Assembly (NCBI GenBank): GCA_023488645.1
Contig: JAMDDL010000114.1
Location: 1 to 18,711 of the forward strand
DNA from: Actinomycetota bacterium
GTDB lineage: Bacteria; Actinomycetota; Humimicrobiia; Humimicrobiales; Humimicrobiaceae
Reading direction: 5' to 3'
Length of the DNA stretch: 18,711 bases
Translations under genes and position numbers: made by a program
The notes under the pieces: generated by a model
Seen by the model: the letters and a program-made list of their open reading frames with translations, nothing else
Database searches by the model: none
What the model was told of the DNA's origin: nothing
Part shown: in pieces, positions 1 through 8,869 of the stretch
How positions within the stretch are numbered: position 1 is the stretch's first letter
Layout of the letters: every line of letters begins with the position of its first letter

Positions 1-27
1 ACAGATATTATAAAAAAACATAATAAT

Positions 28-543
28 TTAATCTTTTTCAAAAGATGACGCAAGGTTAGTTAAATTTTTACCGCTTAATTTATATAAAACCCATTCATCT
101 TTATCTGTTGCCCCAATTTTTTCATAAAATTTTATTGAGGGTTCATTCCACCTTAGAACGCTCCATTCAATTCTTCCACAATTTCTCTCAACAGCAAGAC
201 TGGCAATAAATTCCAATATTATTGTGCCAAATCCTTTTCCCCTCATTTCGGGATTAACAAATATATCTTCAATGTAAATACCTGGTTTGCCTGAAAATGT
301 TGAAAAATTATGAAAAAATATTGCAAAACAAACAGGTTCACCACAATATTCACCAATAATAGCTTCGGCTATTTTTTTATTAAAAAGTGATTCTTTTATA
401 TCAGCTTCTGTTGCTACAACTTCGCTTAATCTTTTTTCGTATTTTGCCAGTGCTTTTATAAAATCAAGTATAATGCTGGCATTATTTTCTTCTGCAAATC
501 TTATATTAAAATTTTTAATATTTGTTTTTATTAGTTGGCTCAT
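28..543 (-). CDS. GNAT-family N-acetyltransferase, spermidine/diamine acetyltransferase-like
   Basis: Transfers an acetyl group from acetyl-CoA to an amine; the closest family resemblance is to SSAT-type diamine/polyamine acetyltransferases, but the substrate is not proven by sequence. The 171-residue protein is a single GNAT domain. The core strand reads YIEDIFV (90-96), followed by the acetyl-CoA pyrophosphate loop RGKGFG (101-106). The C-terminal block WNEPSIKFYEKIGA (132-145) carries the usual late Asn and the FY pair with the Tyr that acts as general acid in SSAT. An FFHNFSTF segment near residue 77-84 is also typical of SSAT-like members. ATG start; only a weak purine stretch (TTAGG) precedes it. 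It follows the sugar kinase gene on the same strand across a 102-base AT-rich gap, so co-transcription is possible but not shown. Family call is firm, substrate is inference. Confidence 0.88.
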   Translation of the reverse strand: MSQLIKTNIKNFNIRFAEENNASIILDFIKALAKYEKRLSEVVATEADIKESLFNKKIAEAIIGEYCGEPVCFAIFFHNFSTFSGKPGIYIEDIFVNPEMRGKGFGTIILEFIASLAVERNCGRIEWSVLRWNEPSIKFYEKIGATDKDEWVLYKLSGKNLTNLASSFEKD

Positions 544-595
544 CTTAACCTAACTAGTTTATGAAATTTGAGTTATAAAATTAAATTATTAAATC

Positions 596-626
596 ATTAT
601 AATAAATAATCTTTGTTTATTATAAT
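596..626. repeat. Perfect 11-bp inverted repeat, AT-only hairpin
   Basis: ATTATAATAAA (596-606) and TTTATTATAAT (616-626) are exact reverse complements around a 9-base loop. The hairpin lies between the sugar kinase stop codon and the acetyltransferase start on the minus strand, and is flanked by T runs on the plus strand and A/T-rich DNA on the other side. It has no G/C pairs, so it would be a weak intrinsic terminator at best. It could attenuate transcription between the two genes or be an AT-composition accident. Confidence 0.4.
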
Positions 627-645
627 TTTTATAATTTTAATAAAT

Positions 646-1584
646 TTATAAATTATTCATTGCAAGTTTAATTGCACCTTCGACAGGCTTACTTGTAAGC
701 GGAATATAATTAATATATGGAAAAGAATTTTTAAGATTTTTTAATATAATTTTTTTGAAATATTTTATGCATTTAAAATTATTCCCAACAAAAATAAGAT
801 CAAAGTTCCTGTTTTCCATATGTAATTTTTTAACTACTGTGGAAACACTTATTATAACTTCTTCTGCCTCTTCCTTTAATATTTTAATAGCTACTTTATC
901 TCCCATTTCTGCAGTACTGCATAAAGGCAAAGATAAGGATGCAAATCTGTCTTTTGAAAATGGTTCATCATAAGTCCATCTATTAAGTTCATCTATGCTA
1001 TTTATATTTAAAAATTCAAATATTGTTTTAGTAAGAAGAGTTTCTTCTCCCCTACCATCATAAGCACGCATAATAGCATGAAGTGCTTTAAAACCCATTG
1101 AAATACCGCTACCTTCGTCAGCTAAAAGATAATCCCAGCCATTTGCTTTAGCTTCACTGCCTTCTTCGTTAACTCCATAGCAATTTGAGCCTGTACCACA
1201 AATAATAATAACTTTATTTTTATTATTTGAGCCTGCTGCAAGTCCGATAACTGTATCATTGCATAAAACTGCTTTTTGCGGGTTAAGATAAGATGTTATG
1301 CTTTCATTTAATATTATATTTACATAAACAACCTTATCATAAGAAGTATTTAGGCCTGCGAGTCCAAAATAAGAACTTTTAAAAAAAGGTTTATCATCGT
1401 TATTTTTCAGTTCTTTAATTACTGAATTTATTCCCGAGACAAAATTCTTTGTTGCACCTTCCACTCCAACACTTTTAAAATTAATTGAGCTTATTGATTT
1501 TTCAATAATTATTTCACCCTTAAGGTTAGCAACAGCTATTGTTGTTTTTGTGCCGCCACCATCAACTCCAAGTAGATAATCCAA
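646..1584 (-). CDS. BadF/BadG/BcrA/BcrD-type ATPase, N-acetylglucosamine kinase-like
   Basis: ASKHA-fold sugar kinase of the BadF/BadG family; the size (312 residues) and motifs fit the N-acetylglucosamine kinase (NagK) branch, which phosphorylates free amino sugars salvaged from cell wall or chitin. Visible motifs are phosphate-1 loop VDGGGTKTT (7-15), the catalytic-type Asp in CNDTVIGL (D110), phosphate-2 loop GTGSNCYG (130-137), and the GW...DEGSG signature (149-160). There are none of the Fe-S ligands or long insertions of the 2-hydroxyglutaryl-CoA dehydratase activators. The start is TTG, not ATG: AGGAG sits 5 bases upstream, which supports it strongly. It lies downstream of thrB with 243 bases of AT-only DNA between them, so it probably has its own promoter. 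The amino sugar specificity is inference. Confidence 0.8.
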   Translation of the reverse strand: MDYLLGVDGGGTKTTIAVANLKGEIIIEKSISSINFKSVGVEGATKNFVSGINSVIKELKNNDDKPFFKSSYFGLAGLNTSYDKVVYVNIILNESITSYLNPQKAVLCNDTVIGLAAGSNNKNKVIIICGTGSNCYGVNEEGSEAKANGWDYLLADEGSGISMGFKALHAIMRAYDGRGEETLLTKTIFEFLNINSIDELNRWTYDEPFSKDRFASLSLPLCSTAEMGDKVAIKILKEEAEEVIISVSTVVKKLHMENRNFDLIFVGNNFKCIKYFKKIILKNLKNSFPYINYIPLTSKPVEGAIKLAMNNL

Positions 1585-1620
1585 ATTTACTCCTGATTAT
1601 AAATTTTTTTAAAAATAAAA

Positions 1621-1648
1621 TACAAAATATAAAATACAAAATATAAAA
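1621..1648. repeat. Two-copy 14-bp perfect tandem repeat
   Basis: The unit TACAAAATATAAAA occurs twice head to tail (1621-1634 and 1635-1648), just upstream of the sugar kinase gene. It is AT-rich low-complexity DNA of the kind that arises by slippage. Its position in the kinase promoter region means copy number could change promoter spacing, but no function is shown. Confidence 0.6.
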
Positions 1649-1699
1649 ATATAACAATATATATAATTTTTATAATTTTAAATAGAAATTTTAAATTGC

Positions 1700-1717
1700 T
1701 TATAAAAATTTTTATAA
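1700..1717. repeat. 18-bp perfect AT palindrome
   Basis: TTATAAAAATTTTTATAA reads the same on both strands. It lies in the 243-base spacer between thrB and the sugar kinase, next to a short hairpin ACAAT-CTAT-ATTGT (1718-1731). It could be a site for a dimeric regulator or part of a weak thrB transcript end. In DNA this AT-rich chance palindromes are common, so the meaning is uncertain. Confidence 0.35.
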
Positions 1718-1827
1718 ACAATCTATATTGTAATCTTTAATTATAAAATTGGCATATAAGATTAAAAATTAATATAAAAAAATTCAATAAATACGATCCA
1801 ATAAATATCAATCAAACATTTAAGAAT

Positions 1828-2772
1828 TTAAAAATAATAACTTCCTTTATTACTAATTTTAGTAAATTTAAATTCAAAATCAGAATATTTAACCTTAAGA
1901 TCCGGCATAATTTTTTCATTAAAATCTTTGAATCTGCTTTCAGATATAAATGCAAACGCTGTTGGACCTGATCCGCTAATTGCTGCAGGAATTTCAAAAT
2001 TATTATTTAATTCTTCAACAATATTTAACGAGTCAGGATAAACATCTTTTCTATAAGGCTGATGCATTTTATCTCTTATGAAATCAGCTGCGTTTTCAAT
2101 ATTACCATCTTTTAATCTGCTTATTAATATTGCAAAATTTGCTATATTTAATATTGCATCTTCTTTTGGAATTAAATCCGGAATTAATTTTCTTGCACCG
2201 TTTGTATTTATTTTAAAATCAGGAATCATTAAAAGTATTTTAAAATTTTCTATTATGTTAATTTTTTCAAATTTGTAACTTCCGTTTTTTGATTTATATG
2301 ATATCACAAGCCCTCCGGCAAGACATGGGGCAATGTTGTCCGGATGAGGTTCAATTTCAAGACCGATATTTAATAATTCTAATATATCCAGGTTTAAATC
2401 ATAAATCCTGTTAGCTATAAGAAGCCCTGCAACAACTGCAGTTGAACTGCTGCCGAGTCCTCTTTCAACAGGAACATTTATCTTACAAGTAACTTCAATT
2501 GGTTTCTGGTAATTTATAAAATTTAATCCAAATTTTCTTTCCAGCACTTTTCTTATTGTAATGCATATTAAATTATTTTCATCTTTTGCTATTCCTTGTA
2601 TGTCCTGCCCGTTAAAAAAAACACAGTTTTTCTTTGAATTGCCTTCATAAACCTCAAAATCATTATAAATATCAAGGGCTAATCCTGCACAGTCAAATCC
2701 TGGTCCAAGATTTGCAGAAGTTGCAAAAGTTCTTACTTTAGTTAATAGTTTTTTACTGCTCTTTAAGCTCAT
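1828..2772 (-). CDS. thrB: Homoserine kinase
   Basis: Phosphorylates L-homoserine with ATP to O-phospho-L-homoserine, the substrate of ThrC. It is a cytoplasmic GHMP-superfamily kinase of 314 residues, the usual length. Visible motifs are the N-terminal ATSANLGPGFDCAG (17-30), the ATP-binding glycine/serine loop PVERGLGSSST (101-111), the substrate-side EPHPDNIAP (141-149), and a C-terminal GSGPTAF. Start is ATG; no convincing Shine-Dalgarno is visible, and upstream of it lies a 185-base low-complexity spacer after thrC. The order hom-thrC-thrB on one strand fits a threonine operon. The protein ends KGSYYF with no extension. Confidence 0.95.
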   Translation of the reverse strand: MSLKSSKKLLTKVRTFATSANLGPGFDCAGLALDIYNDFEVYEGNSKKNCVFFNGQDIQGIAKDENNLICITIRKVLERKFGLNFINYQKPIEVTCKINVPVERGLGSSSTAVVAGLLIANRIYDLNLDILELLNIGLEIEPHPDNIAPCLAGGLVISYKSKNGSYKFEKINIIENFKILLMIPDFKINTNGARKLIPDLIPKEDAILNIANFAILISRLKDGNIENAADFIRDKMHQPYRKDVYPDSLNIVEELNNNFEIPAAISGSGPTAFAFISESRFKDFNEKIMPDLKVKYSDFEFKFTKISNKGSYYF

Positions 2773-2957
2773 TAATATTATATTTTATTTTTAACTATTG
2801 TTTTTAAGTTATTTTTTATTAATTATTATTATTTTTATTTAATTACTTTTATTTTTTATTTATTTTATTACTTATTGCTATTATTTTTTATTACTATTAT
2901 TTTTATTTATTTTTTTGTTGTTTATCGTTATTTAAAAATTTATTTTTTATCAGTTTT
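2773..2957. repeat. Low-complexity TTA/TTAT-rich spacer inside the threonine gene cluster
   Basis: The 185 bases between thrC and thrB consist almost only of A and T on the plus strand, with many imperfect TTAT, TTATTA and TTTTTATT runs and only a handful of G or C. No gene, RNA or GC-containing hairpin is visible. Slippage-driven expansion is the simplest reading. The spacer leaves thrB without an obvious ribosome binding site and separates it from thrC, so thrB may be transcribed or translated independently. Confidence 0.6.
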
Positions 2958-4016
2958 TTATAATTTTAAAACTTTCTCAATCTGTTTATAATCTTTTTTT
3001 ACTCTGATTATCTCCGGTGAATTTGAAATAGCTGTATCAGGATCTTTTAATCCATGACCTGTTAACACACAAACAATTTGCTTATTTTTAAAATTCTCAG
3101 GCTTTTCTTTGACTGCTTTAATTAATCCTGCAACTGATGCAGCAGAAGCAGGTTCGCAAAAGATTCCTTCATTTAATGCAAGTATTTTATATGCGTCAAT
3201 TATCTGTTCATCAGAAACCATATCAATTTTCCCTTTTGATTCTTTAGCAGCTGCTTCAGCCTCTTTCCATCTTGCAGGATTTCCTATTCTAATTGCTGTT
3301 GCAATTGTTTCAGGTTTTTCAATTACCATCCCTCTGACTATAGGAGCTGAGCCTTCCGCTTGCCATCCCATCATTTTGGGAAGTGATTTTGAAATATTTT
3401 TTTGTTTATATTCTTTAAATCCTTTCCAATATGAAGTAATATTGCCAGCATTTCCAACTGGAATAAATAAAAAGTCAGGGGCATCTCCAAGCCAGTCACA
3501 TATTTCAAAAGCTGCTGTTTTCTGGCCTTCAATCCTGTATGGATTTATTGAGTTTACAAGAGCAATTTCATAATTTGAAGTTATATATTTTACTACATCA
3601 AGAGCATCATCAAAATTTCCTGCAATTGCAAGCACTTCTGCTCCATGCATCATTGCCTGTGCAAGCTTGCCAAGTGCTATTTTACCATCTGGAATTACAA
3701 CTATACATCTCATTTGGCCTCTTCTTGCATAAGCAGCTGCAGATGCCGAAGTATTTCCGGTAGAAGCGCACATCACAGCTTTTGCTCCAGCTTCTTTAGC
3801 TTTGCTGATGGCAAGAGTCATTCCTCTATCCTTAAACGAGCCTGTAGGATTTAATCCTTCAAATTTATAATAAAGTTCAATTTCATATTTTGCACTAAGA
3901 TATTCTGATTTAATTAATGGAGTTGAGCCTTCATTTAAACTAACTATTGGAGTTTTACTGCTAACTGGAAGACAATCCCAATATCTTTCAATAATACCCG
4001 GATAATTAAATTTCAT
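2958..4016 (-). CDS. thrC: Threonine synthase
   Basis: PLP-dependent lyase converting O-phospho-L-homoserine and water to L-threonine and phosphate. It is 352 residues, the short form typical of actinobacteria and many Firmicutes, without the long N-terminal domain of the E. coli enzyme. The PLP lysine is in NPTGSFKDRG (K62). The asparagine loop STGNTSASAAAYA (near 85-97), the glycine-rich phosphate loop PVGNAGN (near 186-192) and the C-terminal LTGHGLKDP are all visible. ATG start with a strong Shine-Dalgarno (AAGGAAGG) about 8 bases upstream. It lies between hom and thrB and uses the product of ThrB. Confidence 0.96.
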   Translation of the reverse strand: MKFNYPGIIERYWDCLPVSSKTPIVSLNEGSTPLIKSEYLSAKYEIELYYKFEGLNPTGSFKDRGMTLAISKAKEAGAKAVMCASTGNTSASAAAYARRGQMRCIVVIPDGKIALGKLAQAMMHGAEVLAIAGNFDDALDVVKYITSNYEIALVNSINPYRIEGQKTAAFEICDWLGDAPDFLFIPVGNAGNITSYWKGFKEYKQKNISKSLPKMMGWQAEGSAPIVRGMVIEKPETIATAIRIGNPARWKEAEAAAKESKGKIDMVSDEQIIDAYKILALNEGIFCEPASAASVAGLIKAVKEKPENFKNKQIVCVLTGHGLKDPDTAISNSPEIIRVKKDYKQIEKVLKL

Positions 4017-4030
4017 ATAAAAATTCCTTC

Positions 4031-4151
4031 CTTAAAAATTCTACTTATAAAAACTTATAAAATCCTTTATTTAAAGCTTTTCGAAAAAATTCCTGTTATA
4101 AAATCTCTTACTTGAAGTTTTTCTTGAATCTTAAAAATTCTGCTTATAAAA
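4031..4151. repeat. Near-identical 22-bp direct repeat in the hom-thrC spacer
   Basis: CTTAAAAATTCT-A-CTTATAAAA (4031-4052) recurs as CTTAAAAATTCT-G-CTTATAAAA (4130-4151), one mismatch in 22 bases. Partial versions (TTATAAAATC, CTTATAAAA) lie between them. The first copy covers the region just upstream of the thrC ribosome binding site. This may be a degenerating tandem array or a pair of regulatory sites. Confidence 0.5.
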
Positions 4152-4190
4152 TTTTATACTTAAAACTTTTTTAAAATTCCCCGATTAAAA

Positions 4191-5540
4191 TTACTGTAAA
4201 TCTTCAACCCTTATTATATTTAATACCTGATTTACAACATCAAGCTTTAAAATTTCTTTAACAGATTTAAACATATTCTTATTTAATACCTTATGTGTTA
4301 TAAAAACTATTCTTGCTGAGCCACTTTCTTTCGTTTGTTTTTGAATCATAGATTCAATTGAAACATTATTATTGCCAAAAACTGCAGCAATCTTTGCAAG
4401 AACTCCTGGCATATCTTTTACTTCCATCAAGGCATAAAATTTGTTCTCCATCTCATCAATTTGCTTCACAGGTTTATTTATAAAACACGTGCATCCAAAA
4501 ACAGGTTTCTTATTATTTCTATCCAGATTTCTTGCAATTTGAATAATATCACCAACCACAGAACTTGCTGTTGGTCTGTCACCAGCACCTTGTCCGTAAC
4601 TCATTACTTCACCAACAAAATTACCGTATAAATAAACAGCATTATTGGCATAACTGATTGAAGCAAGAATATGATCCTTTGGAATTAATGCCGGATGAAC
4701 CCTTGCGCAAATTGAACCACCCTCATCGCTTCCTATTGCAAGAAGTTTTATTGTGTAGCCTAAATCATTTGCATATTTTATATCTTCAAGAGTAATTTTT
4801 TTTATGCCTTCTCTATATACTTCATTAAACACAACTCTTGAATTAAAAGCTATTGAACTAAGTATTGCAAGTTTGCATGCAGCATCATTTCCTTCAATAT
4901 CTGCGGCAGGATTAACTTTTTCTGCATAACCTAAATCCTGAGCTACTTTCAGTGCTTCCTCAAAGCTTAAATTTTCTTTCTGCATACGGGTTAATATGTA
5001 ATTTGTAGTTCCGTTTACTATTCCTACAATTTTACTGATATTATTTGCTGCAAGAGATGACTTCATTGGTCCTATAATAGGTATTCCTCCACCTACACTT
5101 GCTTCAAATAATATATCAACGCCATGTTCAGCTGCAGCAGCAAAAAGACTTTCTCCTTTATTTGCAATAAGATCCTTGTTTGCAGTTACAACATATTTGC
5201 CATTTTTTAAAGAATTTATAACATAATTATATGCAGGTTCTATTCCACCTATTAATTCTACAACAATATCAATCTCAGGATCATTTATCACATCTTCAGG
5301 ATTAGCTGAAAATATAATTTCACTTCTAAATGATGGTTCAAATTTTGAAGCCCTTTCGTTAATATCTTTATCAGCTACTCTTTTAATCCTGATATATTTT
5401 CCTGTTTTATTTACAATATATAACTTTTGACTTTCAATTAGTTTAAAAACACCACTTCCAATATATCCAAGTCCTATAATTCCAATATTTATATTTTCAT
5501 TATCTGTTTTTATTGCCTGATTTTTATTGATATCATTCAT
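4191..5540 (-). CDS. hom: Homoserine dehydrogenase (with C-terminal ACT domain)
   Basis: NAD(P)H-dependent reduction of L-aspartate 4-semialdehyde to L-homoserine, the branch point to threonine and methionine. An N-terminal Rossmann fold shows GLGYIGSG (residues 23-30 from the chosen start). TANKDLIA, the substrate-site block NPAADIEGNDAACK and a C-terminal ACT domain (ALMEVKDMPGVLAKIAAVF onward) follow; the ACT domain suggests threonine feedback control. The monofunctional form has no aspartokinase. I chose the ATG at 5540 over an ATG four codons earlier (5552). The later one has GGTGA 5 bases upstream, whereas AAGG is only 2 bases from the earlier one. The chosen start overlaps the lysA stop by 8 bases (ATGAATGA), so the two genes are probably translationally coupled. 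Confidence 0.95.
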   Translation of the reverse strand: MNDINKNQAIKTDNENINIGIIGLGYIGSGVFKLIESQKLYIVNKTGKYIRIKRVADKDINERASKFEPSFRSEIIFSANPEDVINDPEIDIVVELIGGIEPAYNYVINSLKNGKYVVTANKDLIANKGESLFAAAAEHGVDILFEASVGGGIPIIGPMKSSLAANNISKIVGIVNGTTNYILTRMQKENLSFEEALKVAQDLGYAEKVNPAADIEGNDAACKLAILSSIAFNSRVVFNEVYREGIKKITLEDIKYANDLGYTIKLLAIGSDEGGSICARVHPALIPKDHILASISYANNAVYLYGNFVGEVMSYGQGAGDRPTASSVVGDIIQIARNLDRNNKKPVFGCTCFINKPVKQIDEMENKFYALMEVKDMPGVLAKIAAVFGNNNVSIESMIQKQTKESGSARIVFITHKVLNKNMFKSVKEILKLDVVNQVLNIIRVEDLQ

Positions 5541-6861
5541 GTAATTCACCATGTCCTTTTATAAGGTCTTTATAACTTTCTCTTTCTACCCATAGATAAT
5601 CTTTCCCGTTTTCAACAGCAACAATTGCCGGCTTAGTTTGCCCATTGTAATTGCTTGACATTGAATAACAATATGCGCCTGCAGTTGCAAGTAAAATAAA
5701 ATCGCCGACATTAATATCAGGTAAAAATGCATTTTCAATTAAAATGTCTCCGCTTTCACAATGCTTTCCTACAATAGAATATTTCTTCCAATCTTTTTTG
5801 TCATTTACTTTTTTTGTATCATCCATCCTGTTAGCAATAAAAGGAGTGTAAACAGCCCCATACAAAACAGGTCTTATATTATCACTCATGCCGCCATCAA
5901 CAGCAATGTAATTATGTATTTGCGGAATTTCCTTTACTACCCCTACCTTATAAATTGAAATCCCTGCATTACCAGCAATTGATCTTCCAGGTTCAAGCAT
6001 AAGTTTTTTAATTTTAACATTATACTTTTCTGAATAAGTTTTAATTGCGTTTTTAACAGTTTTCGCAAGTTCAGCAATACTTGCAGGGTTGTCGCTTTCA
6101 AGATATTTAACTCCAAGCCCCCCTCCAATATTTATCCAGTCAAGCTCTACTCCTGTATGTTTTTTTACTTCTGCAAGAAATTTTAACTGCACTCCAATTA
6201 ATTTTTCATACGGTTCACTATTAAATATTTGTGAGCCTATGTGGGAATGTATGCCTTTTAACTTTAAATTTTTCATCGAAAGAACTTTTTTAACAGCTTC
6301 TAAAGCTACTCCTCCTGTCAAACCAAAACCAAATTTTGATTTTTCTTTTCCAGTCTGAATATATTCATGGGTTGAAGCATGAATTCCAGGAGTAATTCTC
6401 AGTAATATATTTTGAATTATTCCGTATTCTTTAGCAGTTTTTTGCAGATTTTCAAGCTCTTCAAAATTGTCTACAATAAAACATCCTACTTTATTTTTAA
6501 TTCCATATTGTATTTCTCCTTCAGATTTATTATTCCCATGAAAATAAATTTTTTCAGGATCAAAACCACTTTCAAGAGCAATAAAAAGCTCGCCACCTGT
6601 TGAAACATCAATTGACAGCCCTTCCTTTTTTACAAGCTGGCACATAGCAATGCAGTTAAATGCTTTTGATGCATAAATTATTGTACTTTGAATACCTTCA
6701 AAGTTAAAATTACTTACATATTCCCTGCATTGATGTTTAATTGTTTTAATATCATAAACATAAAGCGGAGTACCATATTTACTAACTAAACTGGAAAAAT
6801 CAATCCCGCTAATTTCCAGGTGATTGTTCTTATTGACTTTGGAAGTTATTGGAAGAAGCAT
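5533..6861 (-). CDS. lysA: Diaminopimelate decarboxylase
   Basis: Last step of lysine biosynthesis: PLP-dependent decarboxylation of meso-diaminopimelate to L-lysine. It is 442 residues, a fold-III (alanine racemase-like) PLP enzyme. The PLP lysine is in YASKAFNC (K66). Other landmarks are HSHIGSQIF, the glycine loop GGGLGVKY, EPGRSIAGNAG and the catalytic Cys of CESGDIL, which comes from the partner subunit in the dimer. ATG start with AGGAAAGGG about 12 bases upstream. The 3' end overlaps hom. Upstream is argS on the same strand, 159 bases away across AT-only DNA. The argS-lysA-hom-thrC-thrB order is the one known from actinobacteria. Confidence 0.96.
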   Translation of the reverse strand: MLLPITSKVNKNNHLEISGIDFSSLVSKYGTPLYVYDIKTIKHQCREYVSNFNFEGIQSTIIYASKAFNCIAMCQLVKKEGLSIDVSTGGELFIALESGFDPEKIYFHGNNKSEGEIQYGIKNKVGCFIVDNFEELENLQKTAKEYGIIQNILLRITPGIHASTHEYIQTGKEKSKFGFGLTGGVALEAVKKVLSMKNLKLKGIHSHIGSQIFNSEPYEKLIGVQLKFLAEVKKHTGVELDWINIGGGLGVKYLESDNPASIAELAKTVKNAIKTYSEKYNVKIKKLMLEPGRSIAGNAGISIYKVGVVKEIPQIHNYIAVDGGMSDNIRPVLYGAVYTPFIANRMDDTKKVNDKKDWKKYSIVGKHCESGDILIENAFLPDINVGDFILLATAGAYCYSMSSNYNGQTKPAIVAVENGKDYLWVERESYKDLIKGHGELHE

Positions 6862-7020
6862 AACTTATTTAATCCCTTTCCTTATATTTTAACTATTTTA
6901 AATATCTTTATATTAATATTTTTATTAATTTTAATTTGCCATCTCATCTTTCTTTAAAAATTATATAAAAAATTTAATAAAATTATAAAAAAATATATAT
7001 AAAAATTATTGGAAATAAAG

Positions 7021-8769
7021 CTACATTTTCTCAGGTGCAGAAATTCCTAAAATTTCCAGAGCATTTCTTAATACTATTTTAACTGCAAGAGCAAGAACAA
7101 GTCTTTTAATATTTATTTTATTTTTACTGATAATTATATTGTGGTTATAAAAATAATGAAATTCGCCTGATAATCTATATAAATATTGCGTTAAAAAATA
7201 TGGTGCATTGTTTTTACATGCATCGTATATAATATCAGGAAATAATGACACAACCCATGCAAGGTTTCTTTCACTTTTATTTTTAAATTCCAGATTTTTA
7301 AGATTTTTAATTATATTTTCACAAAATAATGCATTTGAACTTTCAATTTCATTTATTTCATTTTCATTTAAATTGTCAGGCCTGGTTTCTTTTATTTTTC
7401 TAATAATGCTTCCGATTCTTGCATGAGCATATTGCACATAATAAACAGGGTTTTTGCTTGATTTTTTTCTCGCAAGACTTACATCAAAATCCATATGGGT
7501 ATCAAACGAATTCATTGAAAAGAAATATCTTACTGCATCTTTACCAACATTTTTAACCAGCTCATCAAGCGTCATTCCTCTTCCTTTACGTCTTGACATT
7601 TTAAGAACTTCTTTATCTTCTAAAATTCTTACAAGTTGGCCTATTATAATAATTACGCAGTCATCAGACATACCTATTGATTTTCCTATTGCTTTAAGTC
7701 TTGAAATATAACCATGGTGGTCAGCTCCTAAAATATAAATTAAAGTGTCAAAGCCTCTTTCTTTTTTATTCATAAGATACATAATATCTGAAGCAAAGTA
7801 TGTAGGATTTCCATCACTTCTTATAATTACCCTGTCTTTATCATCTCCATACTTTGTAGACTTAAACCATAAAGCATTTTCCTTTTCATAAACAAGATTA
7901 TTATCTTTTAAAAATTTAATAGTTTTTTCAAAATTATTATTTTCATAAAGAGAGCTTTCTAAAAACCAGTTATCAAATTCAACTCCTATTGAAAATAAAG
8001 TATCTCTTATAAAGGAAAGCATGATATCAATAGCATTTTTCTTTATTGCTTCATCATCCACTAAGGCATCATCACTATTTAAAATAAATTTATCTCCATA
8101 TTCTTTATAAAGTTTTTCAGCTACCGGATTTACTGTTGTTTGCGGATATCCATCTTCCGGATAAGCAAATTTAATTTGGAATTTATTAAGGTAAAGCGAT
8201 TTTACACATTCTGCAAAAAGTTTTGCCTGAGTCCCGTAATCATTAACATAATATTCTCTTTGGATATCATAACCATTCTTTTTATAAATACAGGATAAAA
8301 TATCTCCCATAACTCCCCATCTTCCATGGCCTATATGAAGATTGCCTGTGGGATTTGAACTGACATATTCTATTTGTATTTTCCTGCAATTACCGTTATT
8401 GTTTTCACCATATTTTTTATCTTCTTTAAAAACATTATTTAAATTTTCAATAATAAAAGTATCTTTTAAATTAAAATTAATAAATCCAGGATTAACTATT
8501 GCAGTGTTTTCGATAATATCCCAATTTAAAAGTATTTCATTATTAATTTCATTAGCTAAATCCATCGGCTTTTTCTTCAAGCTTGAGGACAAAACCATGG
8601 CAGCATTTGTAGTTAAATCACCAAATTCTTTATTTTTTGGTTCTTCTAATCTTATGGATTTAAAAATTTTATTTATAATATCATCATAATTTTCTTCATC
8701 TTTTTTAATATTACTGATAAATTGCTTGAGTTCATTTAAAAATTTATCTTTTAAAACATTAATTAACAA
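7021..8769 (-). CDS. argS: Arginyl-tRNA synthetase
   Basis: Class Ia synthetase charging tRNA-Arg. It is 582 residues. It has an N-terminal Add-1 domain (about 1-110), the Rossmann catalytic domain with HIGH (145-148, in NPTGNLHIGHGRWG), and the second signature KMSRRKG (390-396) in place of KMSKR. A C-terminal helical DALR anticodon-binding domain ends in the usual ArgS tail (NALEILGISAPEKM). Start is TTG, supported by AGGAG 5 bases upstream; no nearby ATG fits the family N-terminus. Precedes lysA on the same strand. Just upstream on the same strand is a tRNA-Thr gene. Confidence 0.96.
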   Translation of the reverse strand: MLINVLKDKFLNELKQFISNIKKDEENYDDIINKIFKSIRLEEPKNKEFGDLTTNAAMVLSSSLKKKPMDLANEINNEILLNWDIIENTAIVNPGFINFNLKDTFIIENLNNVFKEDKKYGENNNGNCRKIQIEYVSSNPTGNLHIGHGRWGVMGDILSCIYKKNGYDIQREYYVNDYGTQAKLFAECVKSLYLNKFQIKFAYPEDGYPQTTVNPVAEKLYKEYGDKFILNSDDALVDDEAIKKNAIDIMLSFIRDTLFSIGVEFDNWFLESSLYENNNFEKTIKFLKDNNLVYEKENALWFKSTKYGDDKDRVIIRSDGNPTYFASDIMYLMNKKERGFDTLIYILGADHHGYISRLKAIGKSIGMSDDCVIIIIGQLVRILEDKEVLKMSRRKGRGMTLDELVKNVGKDAVRYFFSMNSFDTHMDFDVSLARKKSSKNPVYYVQYAHARIGSIIRKIKETRPDNLNENEINEIESSNALFCENIIKNLKNLEFKNKSERNLAWVVSLFPDIIYDACKNNAPYFLTQYLYRLSGEFHYFYNHNIIISKNKINIKRLVLALAVKIVLRNALEILGISAPEKM

Positions 8770-8869
8770 TATCTCTCCTGTCCTATATCAAAAACTTTCA
8801 TCTATTAAAAATCATACTATATAAAATTATCCTATTTAAAAATAAAAATATTAACTCGCACCTCGAGCC

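Noticed and set aside
1718..1731. ACAAT-CTAT-ATTGT hairpin as thrB terminator
   Set aside because: Five A/T-rich pairs with no proper T-tract following on the minus strand; too weak.
1812..1997. Minus-strand 61-codon frame overlapping the thrB 3' end
   Set aside because: Out-of-frame with thrB, Leu/Lys-rich composition from AT-rich DNA, no homology recognisable.
3109..3573. Plus-strand open frame of 154 codons inside thrC
   Set aside because: It is antisense to a conserved gene, has no ribosome binding site or recognisable domain, and is a frame shadow.
4017..4190. Possible CRISPR-like array in the hom-thrC spacer
   Set aside because: Only two good copies of the repeat, no regular spacing, no unique spacers and no cas genes.
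5550..5552. First ATG of the hom frame as its start
   Set aside because: The AAGG upstream is only 2 bases away, whereas the ATG at 5540 has GGTGA at good spacing and classic overlap with the lysA stop.
8342..8689. Plus-strand open frame of 115 codons inside argS
   Set aside because: Hydrophobic low-complexity antisense translation of a conserved gene, no support as a protein.
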